DNA of 64,000 bases from Bursaphelenchus xylophilus (taxonomy: Eukaryota; Nematoda; Chromadorea; Rhabditida; Aphelenchoididae). The stretch spans positions 4,526,001 through 4,590,000 of the forward strand of contig CAJFCV020000002.1 of the NCBI GenBank assembly GCA_904066235.2. The letters are read 5' to 3'. Below, piece by piece: positions 47,857-58,632 of this stretch (position 1 is the first letter of the stretch; the number at the start of each line of letters is the position of its first letter). The position numbers and the translations under genes are program-made. The notes under the pieces are model-generated. The model made no database searches, had not been told where the DNA came from, and saw only the letters and a list, made by a program, of their open reading frames with translations.

Positions 47857-50716
47857 ATGAATGGGAGGATAAAGAGTCGTCCGTACCCTCCGCCTGGAAT
47901 CCAAATCAGTGAATTCATAAGCCCACGGCCACCGCACACACCAACAGCCTCAGAACCAGAAGTTTTATGCGATCTGGATGAGGATCCAGTCCGAGCATTG
48001 GAGAGATTCTTTGTCCTAGGAAATTCGACTCCAACAAGATCTGTGAATAATGACACACCAAATAAGAAGCGTAAGTTCTTTTGTTTTGTTTTCTTTGAAG
48101 TTTAGATAAACCGCTGAATCGACCTGCTAAACGAATTGAATCCAGCATGATGTAGGATCTTTTCTTAGCTTTATTCATGACTAAGATAACGGTGGTTTTT
48201 TTAGAATATGCATTCAAAGGACTGAATGTGATTGATATCGGCCGTCAGTTCTTTGGATCAATCCCCAAGGAGTCGTTGTTTTCTCGATTTATGGAGTTGT
48301 ATGCAGCTATACCTGATTATCTGTCGAATGAAAGGCAAAATGTACTATACAGAGAAGGCTTAACGCATGCTCAGTTCTTTTTCAAGGTGAGGCACGGCTT
48401 TGCTTTTCTGAGTGGGATCAAAAAGTTTGCTGTTTTCAATATTTTCCTCGATTTGTATCTAAATTAATATAATTTTTAGACATTCCTTTTATTCTGTCGA
48501 AGTTTGAACCCAAAAACATCAGTGAGGAAGAATAATACAGCCAATACTGTCTTCAAGCCATGTATTTCAATGACCGAGGAGCAGACGGATGGCTTTATGC
48601 GGATGTTGGCGCGTATTGAGTTTCCTTTTCGTTGTAAAGTATGGAGTCTAATCGCATCGTCAAGAATAATGTGTGTATTTGGTAATCAAAAGCTGGAGGC
48701 TGCTATTTTGGAGGCGAAGAACTCGAAAGAAGTAACGTGAGTGTTTTAATTTTGACTTTCCTGCAGTTTTTAGGCACAAGGTAACCTAAAATTATATGAT
48801 TTTAGTTTCTGTGCCCTCAGCTTTGCGCTTCATCGATATGGCAGTGCGTTTAACACGGAGACAGATCTTCAGACATTGTTGTTGTTGGGAAAAGCGAGTG
48901 GCCAATTTGTTGAGGACTTCCTGGGGAAACGATCAGATGGGGCCAGAGAGTTGGCGAGGCAAGCTCTAAATGAAGCCGAGAAGTGGGGACTGGATGAGGA
49001 ATTATTTTTAATGGCAAGAAAACGTCTATGCGACGAGAAGAAGCAACGGGTCCTACGATTTGAAGAGTTCTCTCATAATATGGGAGACCTGATGTGCGAA
49101 TTGAGAAAAGGTAGGTAAAGACAAGTTTAAAAATGGATATTAGAACTGATAGGTTAAAATTTTACTTTGGACAACAGAAAATACATTCTCGATAGAAAGT
49201 TTTTGTTACAAAGTTTCGTCTTATAATTTCTTCCGGGGGTTTTTTTTAAATTTCTTATATTATCCATGTCCATTTCAGAAATGCCCCGGTGCAATCAAAT
49301 CTCAAAGCCGTGGGCCTACGTAGCCTTCTCGAAAGCCCTGCAAAAGCGTTATGGAACTGGCGAATGGGGAATTGAACACCTCTATGATCTTATTTATTGT
49401 CTTCTGAAGCAGCGACCAGAGATGAGAGCCCACGTTGTAAAAGAACTGAGGGAAAGATGCTCAGACCCTAAGGCAGCTAGCTTTTGGCAACATTTTGACT
49501 TCACCCAGGACTCCGAAAGACAGCGAATGCAAAAATTGGCGACGAATTTGGAGAACAGACAACGAAAACAGGCCATGGAAATTGACCATCTTAGATTGCC
49601 GGTTGGAGTCGATGTTTTCGTTGTGGATAATGCCTTCAAATTGGCTTGTATCGAGCATAATTTGAGGAGCGCTCAGAGCAATGGGAAATATTCGGTGATT
49701 GTTGGGCTGGATGCGGAATGGTCGGCTTATGTTTTGACTAGCAGGTATAAATTTTTTGCATTTTTTGAAAATTGAATAGTGGGATATATTTTTTATTATT
49801 TTCAAATTGACGGTCTTGTTTTCAGAGCGTCGATTATCCAGATTGCCTTTGAAAAGACGGTCTGTCTTGTCGATCTTGATCAAATTGATGATCATGGAGC
49901 GTTAACTGACTTTATGAATCGTTTATTTTTGGATGAGAAGATCCTAAAGATTGGCTTCAGATTTGGCGAAGATCTAGTCCAAATTCGAAGAAGACTCCCG
50001 AGCTGTAATAGTCTCTACGAACCGGAAAGCTTGGTCTGCATCGCGAGAATTATTGAAGAGGTATGTTAGCGATTATGTGAATAAATAATTATGTTATTCC
50101 ATATTTTTTAAAATTTGATTCCAGCTGATCAGAATCACCTTATCAAGAGGATTAAATCCAGAAAACTTTATTAATCTCGAAAGAGCGGATGAGAGGATTG
50201 AAGGGGATGAAAAAGAGGCTATTATTCCGGCGGAAACTTCCGTTGTCTTAGATGTAGAAGATGAGGATACCCCTCCACCAACTCCGAATGACAAAGAAAA
50301 GCCAAAAGAAGAGGGATCATCCATCAAGAATCTTGGCTTGTCCGCACTGTGCACAGCTCTTCTTGGCTTTGATTTGGACAAGACGGAACAGTGCAGTGTT
50401 TGGGATAGAAGACCCCTAAGGCGGTCACAGGTGAGTATTCGAAATGATATTCGATTTATGAATGATTCATGGTTGTATGAGGTTTTATTTGACCTTGTTT
50501 TAGATCCAATACGCTGCTCTAGACGCTTATGCCATGCTCATGTTGTTCGAAGTTTGCCGTCAATGGGCAACTCAACTTGGTGAATCCATTGACGACATAA
50601 TTGATAAACAAGAACCCTACAGAATCCCCCTCCCATTATTGTTCGACAAAACCCAACTCCAGTCTTACAAAGACCGCCAGGCACATCAGAGCAAGGCCTG
50701 GGATGAAGCCGAGTAA
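47857..50716 (+). CDS. DEDDy 3'-5' exonuclease, EXD3/MUT-7-like
   Basis: Eight exons (47857-48070, 48205-48386, 48480-48736, 48806-49110, 49279-49744, 49826-50060, 50125-50430 and 50504-50716) encode 725 residues. The C-terminal half is an RNase D/DnaQ-type exonuclease. Motif I is VGLDAEW (D464, E466), motif II is KIGFRFGEDL (D524), and motif III is YAALDAYAML (Y658, D662), so all DEDDy residues are present. An acidic, Pro-rich linker (about 580-620) interrupts the domain before motif III. The N-terminal helical region matches the general plan of EXD3/MUT-7 proteins. In C. elegans MUT-7 acts with the mutator complex in small-RNA-based transposon silencing; a similar role here is inferred from family only. 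The protein is shorter than C. elegans MUT-7. Confidence 0.85.
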
Positions 50717-51471
50717 ATATATTATATTGTGTTAGTCTTATGTAAAACCCATACTGTAGGTCTTGAATTGGACGACTATTTAATATCTTTCTGGTTTTTC
50801 AGAAGTCAGAATTATTTTCGTAAATATAGATTTTTTAACATTACTTTAGGTAATTAAACGAATATTTCCATACAATAGTTAGAACGTAAAAATCGGATCA
50901 AAATATATTAATAATGTACAATTCACGATCCTACGGCTATATCAACGTTGTTCTCTTATCGTATAAACTTCGTTGTTGCACATCTTCCAATGTTTTTTGT
51001 TAGAGATCCATTAGATAACATCACTTCTTTCGTCTTTTTTTATCCTTTCATCTAGTTTGTCGGCGGAATGTGGCATCGAACATGCTTTCTAAACTGCGTT
51101 AATTTATTTTGACAAGTATTACAACACCTCCGTTTTTTGTTGTTGAATCTCTCGTCTGTGTTCGAATGGCACATTTTTTGGACAAATTTTAATAGATTTC
51201 TTAAAATAAAAGTTAAAAATGATATAGGCGTCGTTGAGAAAGCAGGATGCAACTATTTGCCGATTCCTTGTAAACACAAACTTCAACCTTTTGCAATTGA
51301 GGACGCGGCAGCGATTAAAGGAACCTCTACAGCGGAATCATTGAATGCCAAAAAGTTTTGGCATTGTGTTGCAAGCGAAAATCTTACAAGATTTATCAAA
51401 ATTAAAATATTTTGCGCGTTCCACCTTGTTTTGGACCCTTGCTTTAGCCGTTTTGAAGTCAAAGAATCACA
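50717..51471. other. Intergenic between the exonuclease and Tim genes
   Basis: 755 bp with no supported gene. A minus-strand frame (51252-51052) contains a Cys-rich stretch (KRRCCNTCQNKL), but it is short and has no partner exon. The sequence holds the 3' UTR of the exonuclease gene and the promoter of the Tim gene. Confidence 0.5.
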
Positions 51472-52004
51472 ATGACTCATATTGAAAACCTGACTCAGCT
51501 GAAGGAGTTCCTCAGCGTCTACAACACCCTAACTGAGCGATGTTTTGGCTCTTGTGTTCGTGATTTCAGTACAAATCAGCTTTTACCAGTCGAAGCAAAG
51601 TGCACACAGGAATGTAAGTTCATTTGTATTATGTTTTTGACTTTGTAGGTTAATTCTCGCTTGTTTCGAGTATCTTATACCATTTTGATCGCCTTATTTT
51701 GAGGAAAAGTCAACAGGCGTTGGATTGGCTAAGCGCAAAACATATTTCATCGAGATTTTGCTGATAGTTGTACGTTCCAGGTATTGATAAACAAATGCGA
51801 GTAAATCGACGTTTAATGGTGGTCTTCGCGGATCTGGCTCCAAAGATGTTGTTCAAACAACAGGAAGCGATGCAACAGCAACCTCAGCAAGTTGTCCCTG
51901 TTCCTACCCCTCCAGCAGCCGTGGAGAGTGCAAATTCGACGACCAAAGCATTACCTGCGGAGACAGTGCAGCAAAAGGTAGCCGAACCACCAGCGAAAAC
52001 GTGA
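51472..52004 (+). CDS. Small Tim chaperone, TIMM10B (Tim9b) type
   Basis: Two exons (51472-51613 and 51781-52004) give 121 residues. The protein belongs to the small Tim family of the mitochondrial intermembrane space, which escorts carrier precursors to the TIM22 inner-membrane complex. The twin CX3C motifs are CFGSC and CTQEC, 15 residues apart; the last Cys codon is split by the intron. NRRLMVVFADLAPKM after the second motif matches TIMM10B better than TIMM9 or TIMM10. A Gln/Pro-rich tail of about 40 residues follows the conserved fold, as in TIMM10B homologues. The start at MTHIENL suits the family, which has no presequence. Confidence 0.87.
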
Positions 52005-52153
52005 GGTCAAGTGTAAGATCTCTTTTTATATATTGTTTCTAGTTAGGCCCGTTGTTATTGTTGATATTATGGCACATAAAGGCTAATTACTTGTTTTACC
52101 GAGTGATTGATAACGTGTTATTCCTCCGGGTAAAAATCTACGTAACAACAAAA

Positions 52154-52159
52154 AATAAA
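52154..52159 (+). terminator. Poly(A) signal of the Tim gene
   Basis: AATAAA lies about 150 bp downstream of the stop codon at 52004. Confidence 0.5.
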
Positions 52160-52320
52160 ACCAATATGTGTTACAATTTTTTATTATTGCATCTTTTTAG
52201 TGCTTAATGTAAAGTTGAATTCTAGTTGTATTTTTTATCATGACAAGTCACTTTTTCGCGCAATATCTGTTTGCATTGCGAGCAAAGGGGTAGGCAATAC
52301 GTTGTCAAAAGTCAACGTCC

Positions 52321-54912
52321 CACAGCATTCCGAACTTTTTTCGCCGCCGATCGGTGTCGAAAAAAATGGAAAAATCGAGAGAGGGGTATGCATTTTTTTG
52401 TGTTGCCGGCTAGCAAAAGCAGGTATTGCAAAATTTGAAAAAGTGTTTGATACTCCGAAGATTACTCATTCTAATTATACAAACATTGCCACCGTGCACT
52501 CTGTAACCCCCGAGAAAATCGCATTCAAAAAAATGAAAATTTCAAATTTAAATGCAATGAAAATGCACTTTCTAGTTGACTACTGAAGAAAAAAAAGATG
52601 CTATCGTGTAGAGAATTTTGAGTACTTCCTAATACGTATATCTTTTTGCGTTTTTTTCTAACCGTTTTAGAGCTACCGTGCAAAAACGCCTTCTTTTGCA
52701 CTTTTTCCGACTTATCTGCACTTTAAATGCAAAAATGCAAAATCTTCCGAGCAATTATCATTCTTGGCATCCTTGTGGATATACATGCCAAATTTCAAAT
52801 TTCTACGACGCTTCAATCTCATGTTATATCGATATAATTACGAAACTTTAACAACTTAAGTTCCCGAAGAAAAACATAGAAAGCCTACCGTTTTTACTCT
52901 AGGATAGCCTTATTTCTTCCTAAAATGTGTCTTACCAACCCCTGGAATGTTATTCGTACATTTATGAGACAGCTTCATGTCATCATGAAAAAGGTTGATT
53001 TCATACAGCTGGCTCACAAGTGCAGCGTTTTCTATTCCCGTTAATGCGGTCCAAACGCAAGCTAATACCTTCAAATTCACAAATAAGGTACATATAACGA
53101 TACTTTTTGTTGAAAATGTCACAAAATTTATATTTCAAGACGCGCTAATACGAGAACTTAAGTTGTTAAAGTTTCGTAATTATATCGATATAACATGAGA
53201 TTGAAGCGTCGTAGAAATTTGAAATTTGGCATGTATATCCACAAGGATGCCAAGAATGATAATTGCTCGGAAGATTTTGCATTTTTGCATTTAAAGTGCA
53301 GATAAGTCGGAAAAAGTGCAAAAGAAGGCGTTTTTGCACGGTAGCTCTAAAACGGTTAGAAAAAAACGCAAAAAGATATACGTATTAGGAAGTACTCAAA
53401 ATTCTCTACACGATAGCATCTTTTTTTTCTTCAGTAGTCAACTAGAAAGTGCATTTTCATTGCATTTAAATTTGAAATTTTCATTTTTTTGAATGCGATT
53501 TTCTCGGGGGTTACAGAGTGCACGGTGGCAATGTTTGTATAATTAGAATGAGTAATCTTCAGAGTATCAAACACTTTTTCAAATTTTGCAATACCTGGGG
53601 CCTGTTTCACTAACATAAAAATAAATAAAAGAGAAGTAGGGGGGAGCGAGAGAGCATCGAAAACGCGTTTGCGAGCAAGAGAAACCGGACGAAAAGCAGA
53701 AGTAGCCTACTTTTGCGGGAGTGACTTTTTACGTCCAAAACCGCGGTTCGCGGCAGTATTTTGGCCATAACTTTTTTCTCAGTTGGTCTAGGAACACCCT
53801 TCAAAATTTACAATGAAGCTGACAGTTTCAGCTATCACCAAGATTATTTTCATTGCTGTGGTGCCAAAACCCGTCCTTAAAAAAATCGTAAAGTACGCGT
53901 GCTTTAATTTTTGAGAAAACCGACTAAATTTGAGCTTAAAATTCCCATAACTTGGGTAAAACTTTTCGGATTGAAACCCTCCAAAAAACAACACATAGAC
54001 TTTTTTAAGTAGTTTTAGACAATATGTGTTTTGAATTCCTTTTATAGCCCGGTGGACCGCTAATTTTACAGTAGTACGGCCAACCATCTCGTTTTTTCTT
54101 CTTCGCGGAATAAAAACGCATTTTTCTCACCAATTTTTATAAGAATAATTACAAATTTCATATCAGTGTGTAAAGACGTTTCTTACATTATGTTTTTTGA
54201 GGGGTGGCGATATATCATAAATTGATAGAGTTACGGGCAATTAAATCAAGGTAACCTCCATTTTTGACCATAAAAAGTCGTTCCGAAAGGGGCGAACTTT
54301 TCCTCTTCCTTTGATTTGAGGGCTCTTTTTATGACAAAAATGGAGGTAAATTTGCCATAACTCAGCCATAATAAGACCTACAATTGGCCCTCTAAAAAAG
54401 CCTCATAGAAAAAAAGACGGGCTATCGACTGGTATAAATTAAAGCGTCAACATTTTGAAATTGACCGAGAAATAAAACATTTCGTATCTTCAGTGTAAAT
54501 GTACTCTGTACTTTAAGCTATATAGCTAATCTACTCTTGAAAATAAAACAACGAAATTTGGATATGTTGTAGTCTCAACCGTCAGCTTTATTTGGTTTTT
54601 TGAAGGGTGTTCCTATACCAATTGAGAAAAAAGTTATGGCCAAAATTCTGCGGCCAACTCCGGTTTTTGGACGTAAAAAGTCACTCCGAAAGAGAAGTAG
54701 GCTACTTCTGCTTTTCGTCCGGTTTCTCTCGCTCGCAAACGCGTTTTCGATGCTCTCTCGCTCCCCCCTACTTTTCATTTATTTATTTTTATGTTAGTGA
54801 AACAGGCCCCTGCTTTTGCTAGCCGGCAACACAAAAAAATGCATACCCCTCTCTCGATTTTTCCATTTTTTTTCGACACCGATCGGCGGCGAAAAAAGTT
54901 CGGAATGCTGTG
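52321..54912. mobile_element. Palindromic non-autonomous element carrying a nested palindrome
   Basis: The ends are inverted copies: CACAGCATTCCGAACTTTTT at 52321 and its inverse ending at 54912. The left arm is 52321-52422 plus 53598 to about 53829; the right arm is about 54570-54912. If the nested element is removed, the host element is about 1.4 kb with arms of about 330 bp and a unique centre of about 740 bp. No transposase is evident in the centre. The word CGTCCCA occurs just outside both ends and may be a target duplication (7-8 bp would suit a hAT-type element), but the right end carries 7 extra bases. It lies 80 bp beyond the 3' end of the SDR gene. Confidence 0.8.
52423..53594. mobile_element. 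Nested fold-back element inside the larger palindrome
   Basis: 1,172 bp begin GTATTGCAAAATTTGAAAAA and end with the inverse. Arms of about 442 bp (52423-52864 and 53153-53594) are nearly identical, with a loop of about 288 bp. The host sequence reads caaaagcaggggcctg at the intact mirror site. Here it is split with CAG on the left and CTG on the right, best explained as a 3-bp target duplication with one change. It contains no convincing coding sequence. The insertion is younger than the host element because it is absent from the other arm. Confidence 0.82.
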
Positions 54913-54991
54913 CAGTGCGTCCCAATTACCGTTACATTAATCATAGCCATTTTAGAATATATTCTTTATATTTATGTGATTGATCGTCATA

Positions 54992-56107
54992 TCACAATCG
55001 AGCGTCAATACCTCCCATCACAAGATGATTCTCGCCCGTCACAAAGCTTGCATCGTCCGAACAAAGATAGGCAACTGATGAGGCAATCTCCGAAGGCTTT
55101 GCAAACCGTCCAAACAGCCCTTTCGAGCCGTGTGCTGCGGATTTGACTTTGTGATGCCACTTATGAGTTGTGTCCCATAACTATAATACAATGAGGATTA
55201 TGGTCTTTTTTCTGAAGTCTAAACTAAAATAATTTCCGGATCTTACCATTCGGCTCATTCCAGCGCCATCCACGGTGCCCGGGACAATACTGTTGACTCG
55301 GATGCGCTTGTGCGCCAGTTCTTGCGAGAGCACTGTAGTCAGCATTGAGAGCGCGGACTTTGTTGTTCCATACGCATTAAACGCGCCGGGGACACGATAC
55401 GCGGCTAATGATGAGGTAAAAATCACTACGCCACCCCTGAAAAGACAGTAAATTATTATCTGTAGCTTGTGCCGAAGGATTAGTAAGTTTTTGTGTACTC
55501 ACCCACTCCATTCCATCAACGGCACCGCCCTTCTGCACAGTTCAAATCCGGCTTTAATATTGATGTCACAAAGCTTGTCCCATTGAGATCCGGACACCTC
55601 CATTATATGCCCTACGGCAGGGTTGACTCCAGCATTGGAGATTAGGACATCTAGTCGTCCAAACTTTTTTTCAGCCACATCAATTAGCTCTTCTCGCTGT
55701 TCTCTGCAACCAGCATGGCAAACTTGGCCGCAAACTTGATTGGGATGGATTTCAGGGAGGGATCGGAGATAATCCACAGCTTCGTTGACGTTTTGCTGAC
55801 ATCGACTGGCTACAATCACACTGGCTCCTTCTTCCACAAGACGTTGAGCAATGGCAAGACCAATTCTGGAGAAAATTATTATAATACTTATAATAGATGA
55901 CTAGAAATAAAAATCTTTTTTAGGGCCAAAATATTGCTCTTTTATGGTAAAATTAGTGGTCATACTGAACTTTGAGATCTCAACCTACCCTCGAGTTCCT
56001 CCGGAAATAATCACCACTTTCTTTTCGAATCTCCGGCACAAACGGGAAGATGTTTGAGCTTGAACTTCCACGTTTCTAGGGCAAATCAATTGACATACGG
56101 TATCCAT
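54992..56107 (-). CDS. Short-chain dehydrogenase/reductase, DHRS4-like, peroxisomal
   Basis: Four exons (56107-55989, 55865-55503, 55436-55247 and 55180-54992) encode 286 residues of a classical SDR, an NADP(H)-dependent carbonyl/retinal-type reductase by family. The Rossmann motif is SGGTRGIG (35-42), followed by VIVASRCQQNV, which suits NADP binding in DHRS4. Other motifs are NAG in SNAGVNPAVG, the catalytic Ser at 169/170, and YGTTK (Y183, K187), then RVNSIVPGTV. The C-terminus is ARL, a PTS1-type peroxisome signal like the SRL of human DHRS4. The N-terminal about 25 residues before the fold are not typical and may reflect a start chosen too early. Confidence 0.9.
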
Positions 56108-57529
56108 TTCACCTCCAAACTTAGTCAGCCTCACTCTTAAAGCAATCTATCATTAAATTATGGAATTTTCGCAATGAATGAGGCAATAAACGCATGAGTT
56201 TATACAACCCGGAAACACGCTCGATAATAAAAACAAGAGTTATTGCATGGGGGTGTGAATTGCCGGGATGAGAAAGGGTGTTCCCCGAGGGTGTGAGGAC
56301 TGGAGCGATAATACACAAAGTAGACTCTGAATCTTGATTACATTTCGACCAACAATTAAAAGTAGTGTTTTATACTGCCCCACAAATTTAGAATCCACCC
56401 CCCTCGACCAACGAAAACGAACCTGTGGAATGAAAGGATAGGCAAACGACTATCGACCAAAGCATTGATAACAACTCGTGTATTCACAGCCTAATTTATA
56501 CAGCCTCAGGCCCGCAATTTACAACTCTGACTCCACCTTCGAAGCATTTGACCGTAGGCTCGTTTCGATCTGTGGTCCTTCCCCGTCTTCGTCCTCTTTT
56601 TTGTTATCAACTTCACCGATAATTTCCTCCTCTCACGTCACGGCTTAGCCGACTGCACCTCAACTGGAGATGACATCAGAAGGCGAAGCAAGCCGCGCCC
56701 TAATCAGTCCAGATGAGACAACCTTCTCAGTTTCTTATCAGCGAGAGTGCAGCGATTGCAGTCACACACTATAAGCCTCAGCGCTGACATCAGCCCAAGG
56801 AGTCGGTATCAGTCTGGCCTTAGCTGCGAAAGCCGATTGGCAGGGAATACCGTAACTCCTTACGTCAATGGGAGCATTTTGGAGTGGGAGAAAGTGACGT
56901 TTCAATTATTGATAGTATGTCGTTAAAGAAAAAAATGTCCCGAACGTTCGATCTCCAACTGCTATCCAAGTTTACGTTTTTCACGAGGTTCGTTAGAAGC
57001 ATTTCCTTTAAAAAATCTTCAAACCTCTCCTTGCTCTATGCCGAGGTGGACTTGGACTAGCCCTGCCTATCCTTTTCCTTCCGAAATTCAAAATTATTCG
57101 CGTCCCGACTTTCCGGGTCGACGACAGTTCGGGTCAACACAAAATCGCTCGGTGAGACGCAAAAAGATTTTTTGTAGGTTACTACAAGGCCTGGAAAAGA
57201 CGTTAGATGATCGACGAGGTCGGTGAAGGTTCAGCGGAGACTTGTCGAATGCTTTCAACATGACCACAATTTCTACGTTATTGCAACACAGAAACAACCA
57301 AAACTTGTTTCAAAAAACGAAGATCCGTAAGTTTTACCTGGATATCATTGTAAGACTTCAAAATTAATGATAAACTATTCTTTGACCCGATCAACCTTAT
57401 CATTTCTCTTACCTGTCTCCACCTAACCTCCGACAGGCATAAAACGACAAATTGAGGCGACCCAAAGTATCGTCAACCCGCTCCCCCAATGTCAAATCAA
57501 AAATAAGGCTACTCGATTGCTTTCTGTCA
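56108..57529. other. 1.4-kb intergenic region
   Basis: No supported gene. It holds the 5' flank of the SDR gene and the 3' flank of the HMG-box gene, with some GC-richer, CT-rich stretches (56560-56840) but no repeat structure that I can define. Confidence 0.5.
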
Positions 57530-57535
57530 TTTATT
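57530..57535 (-). terminator. Poly(A) signal of the HMG-box gene
   Basis: AATAAA on the minus strand about 107 bp past the stop codon at 57642. Confidence 0.5.
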
Positions 57536-57641
57536 CAAATTAAGCCAAGGCAATATCCGGGAACAACGTTACATTAACAACAAGAACTTGGATGAGATTT
57601 TACTGATTCTGAGAATATACGCGCATATTTACAGGCTACCT

Positions 57642-57899
57642 TCATTTGCTCTTCTGGTACTCCTCCAGCTCTTCTCTGTAGCGGATCTTGTCCTCTTCGG
57701 CCTTTTTGTTCCATTCGGCTTTATCGTCCAGCGATCTCCATTCCTCGGCGGCGGCTTTGGCAACATCGCCGACTTTCATGCCAGGCTTCGCAAAACGGGC
57801 GCGGTTCTCTTTCAGCCAGAGGAAGTAGGCGGAGAGGGCCTTCTTGGGGGCATTGGGGTCCTTACTCTTCTTCTTGGTGACACCTCCTTCACGGGCCAT
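57642..57899 (-). CDS. Single HMG-box chromatin protein (HMGB/Nhp6 type)
   Basis: An intronless 85-residue protein. After a basic N-terminus (TKKKSKDPNAPKKALSAYF) comes one HMG box (about residues 14-82) with the usual landmarks: the P-K-aromatic start (NAPKKALSAYFLWLKENR), KVGDVAKAAAEEWRSL, and the KAEWNKKAEEDKIRYREELE helix. Such proteins bind the DNA minor groove and bend DNA in the nucleus. There is no second box and no acidic tail, as in C. elegans HMG-1.1 or yeast Nhp6. A strong ttttcag acceptor 23 bp upstream of the ATG suggests trans-splicing or a 5'-UTR intron. Confidence 0.93.
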   Translation of the reverse strand: MAREGGVTKKKSKDPNAPKKALSAYFLWLKENRARFAKPGMKVGDVAKAAAEEWRSLDDKAEWNKKAEEDKIRYREELEEYQKSK

Positions 57900-57922
57900 T
57901 TCGAAAATTTGGAAATTAAAGC

Positions 57923-58568
57923 TGAAAATAAAAAAATAATATTCGCAGACAAAAAAAAACGCGTTTAAAATATCAAAAACAACAATTCCACGAAGCAATA
58001 TCAAAATCAAACATAAAAATCGAGTCCCCATCCGCGTATTCCTCCAAAAATCAGGTTCCAACTGAAAATTCAAATATAAACCCCGTTCTAATGAAAAAAA
58101 CGGATATTCAATGCTCTAACAGCTCAAGAGCAAACAAAATCAACGTAAATAAAAAATAAAACATATTTTTAGACATAATTCATGCAAAAAACAGAAAAGC
58201 AACGTCCCATCACCGATAAAACCCAGCAAATGTCTATCTAAAACTAAGAACAAATGGAAAAAATAATTTTCCGCTCTTTGAATGTCATATGAGCAGATAA
58301 ACAACAACAAAGCCAACCTCTCGCCAATAAAAAATGCGACCTAACAGCCTGAAAGCGAGCTTCTTCTGCCGGAAAGTTCGGGCGGAAATTTAGGCGCGAA
58401 GAAGTCAGGGCGCATCTCGCCGCGATTGGCATTCCGAATCACCTTGATTTCCGCAACGATTGATGATAAAAACGGCTGATGACTTGCTTACAAAACAAAT
58501 GTCATCCTGTAATATGCAAATCTCAAAGATACTTTACATTACACATGACATTGAATGGTGAATAGAAG
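57923..58568. other. Intergenic between the HMG-box and dehydrogenase genes
   Basis: About 0.65 kb of 5' flank of the HMG-box gene and 3' flank of the dehydrogenase gene, both on the minus strand. A minus-strand AATAAA at 58569-58574 fits the dehydrogenase 3' end. Nothing else is visible. Confidence 0.55.
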
Positions 58569-58632
58569 TTTATTAAATTATCATACATGCCTAAAAGTAC
58601 AGAGAAGATTGCAAAATGAATTATTGTCATGA

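Noticed and set aside
51052..51252. Cys-containing minus-strand frame that looked like a zinc-binding transposase end
   Set aside because: Only one short Cys cluster; no terminal repeats or upstream transposase sequence nearby.
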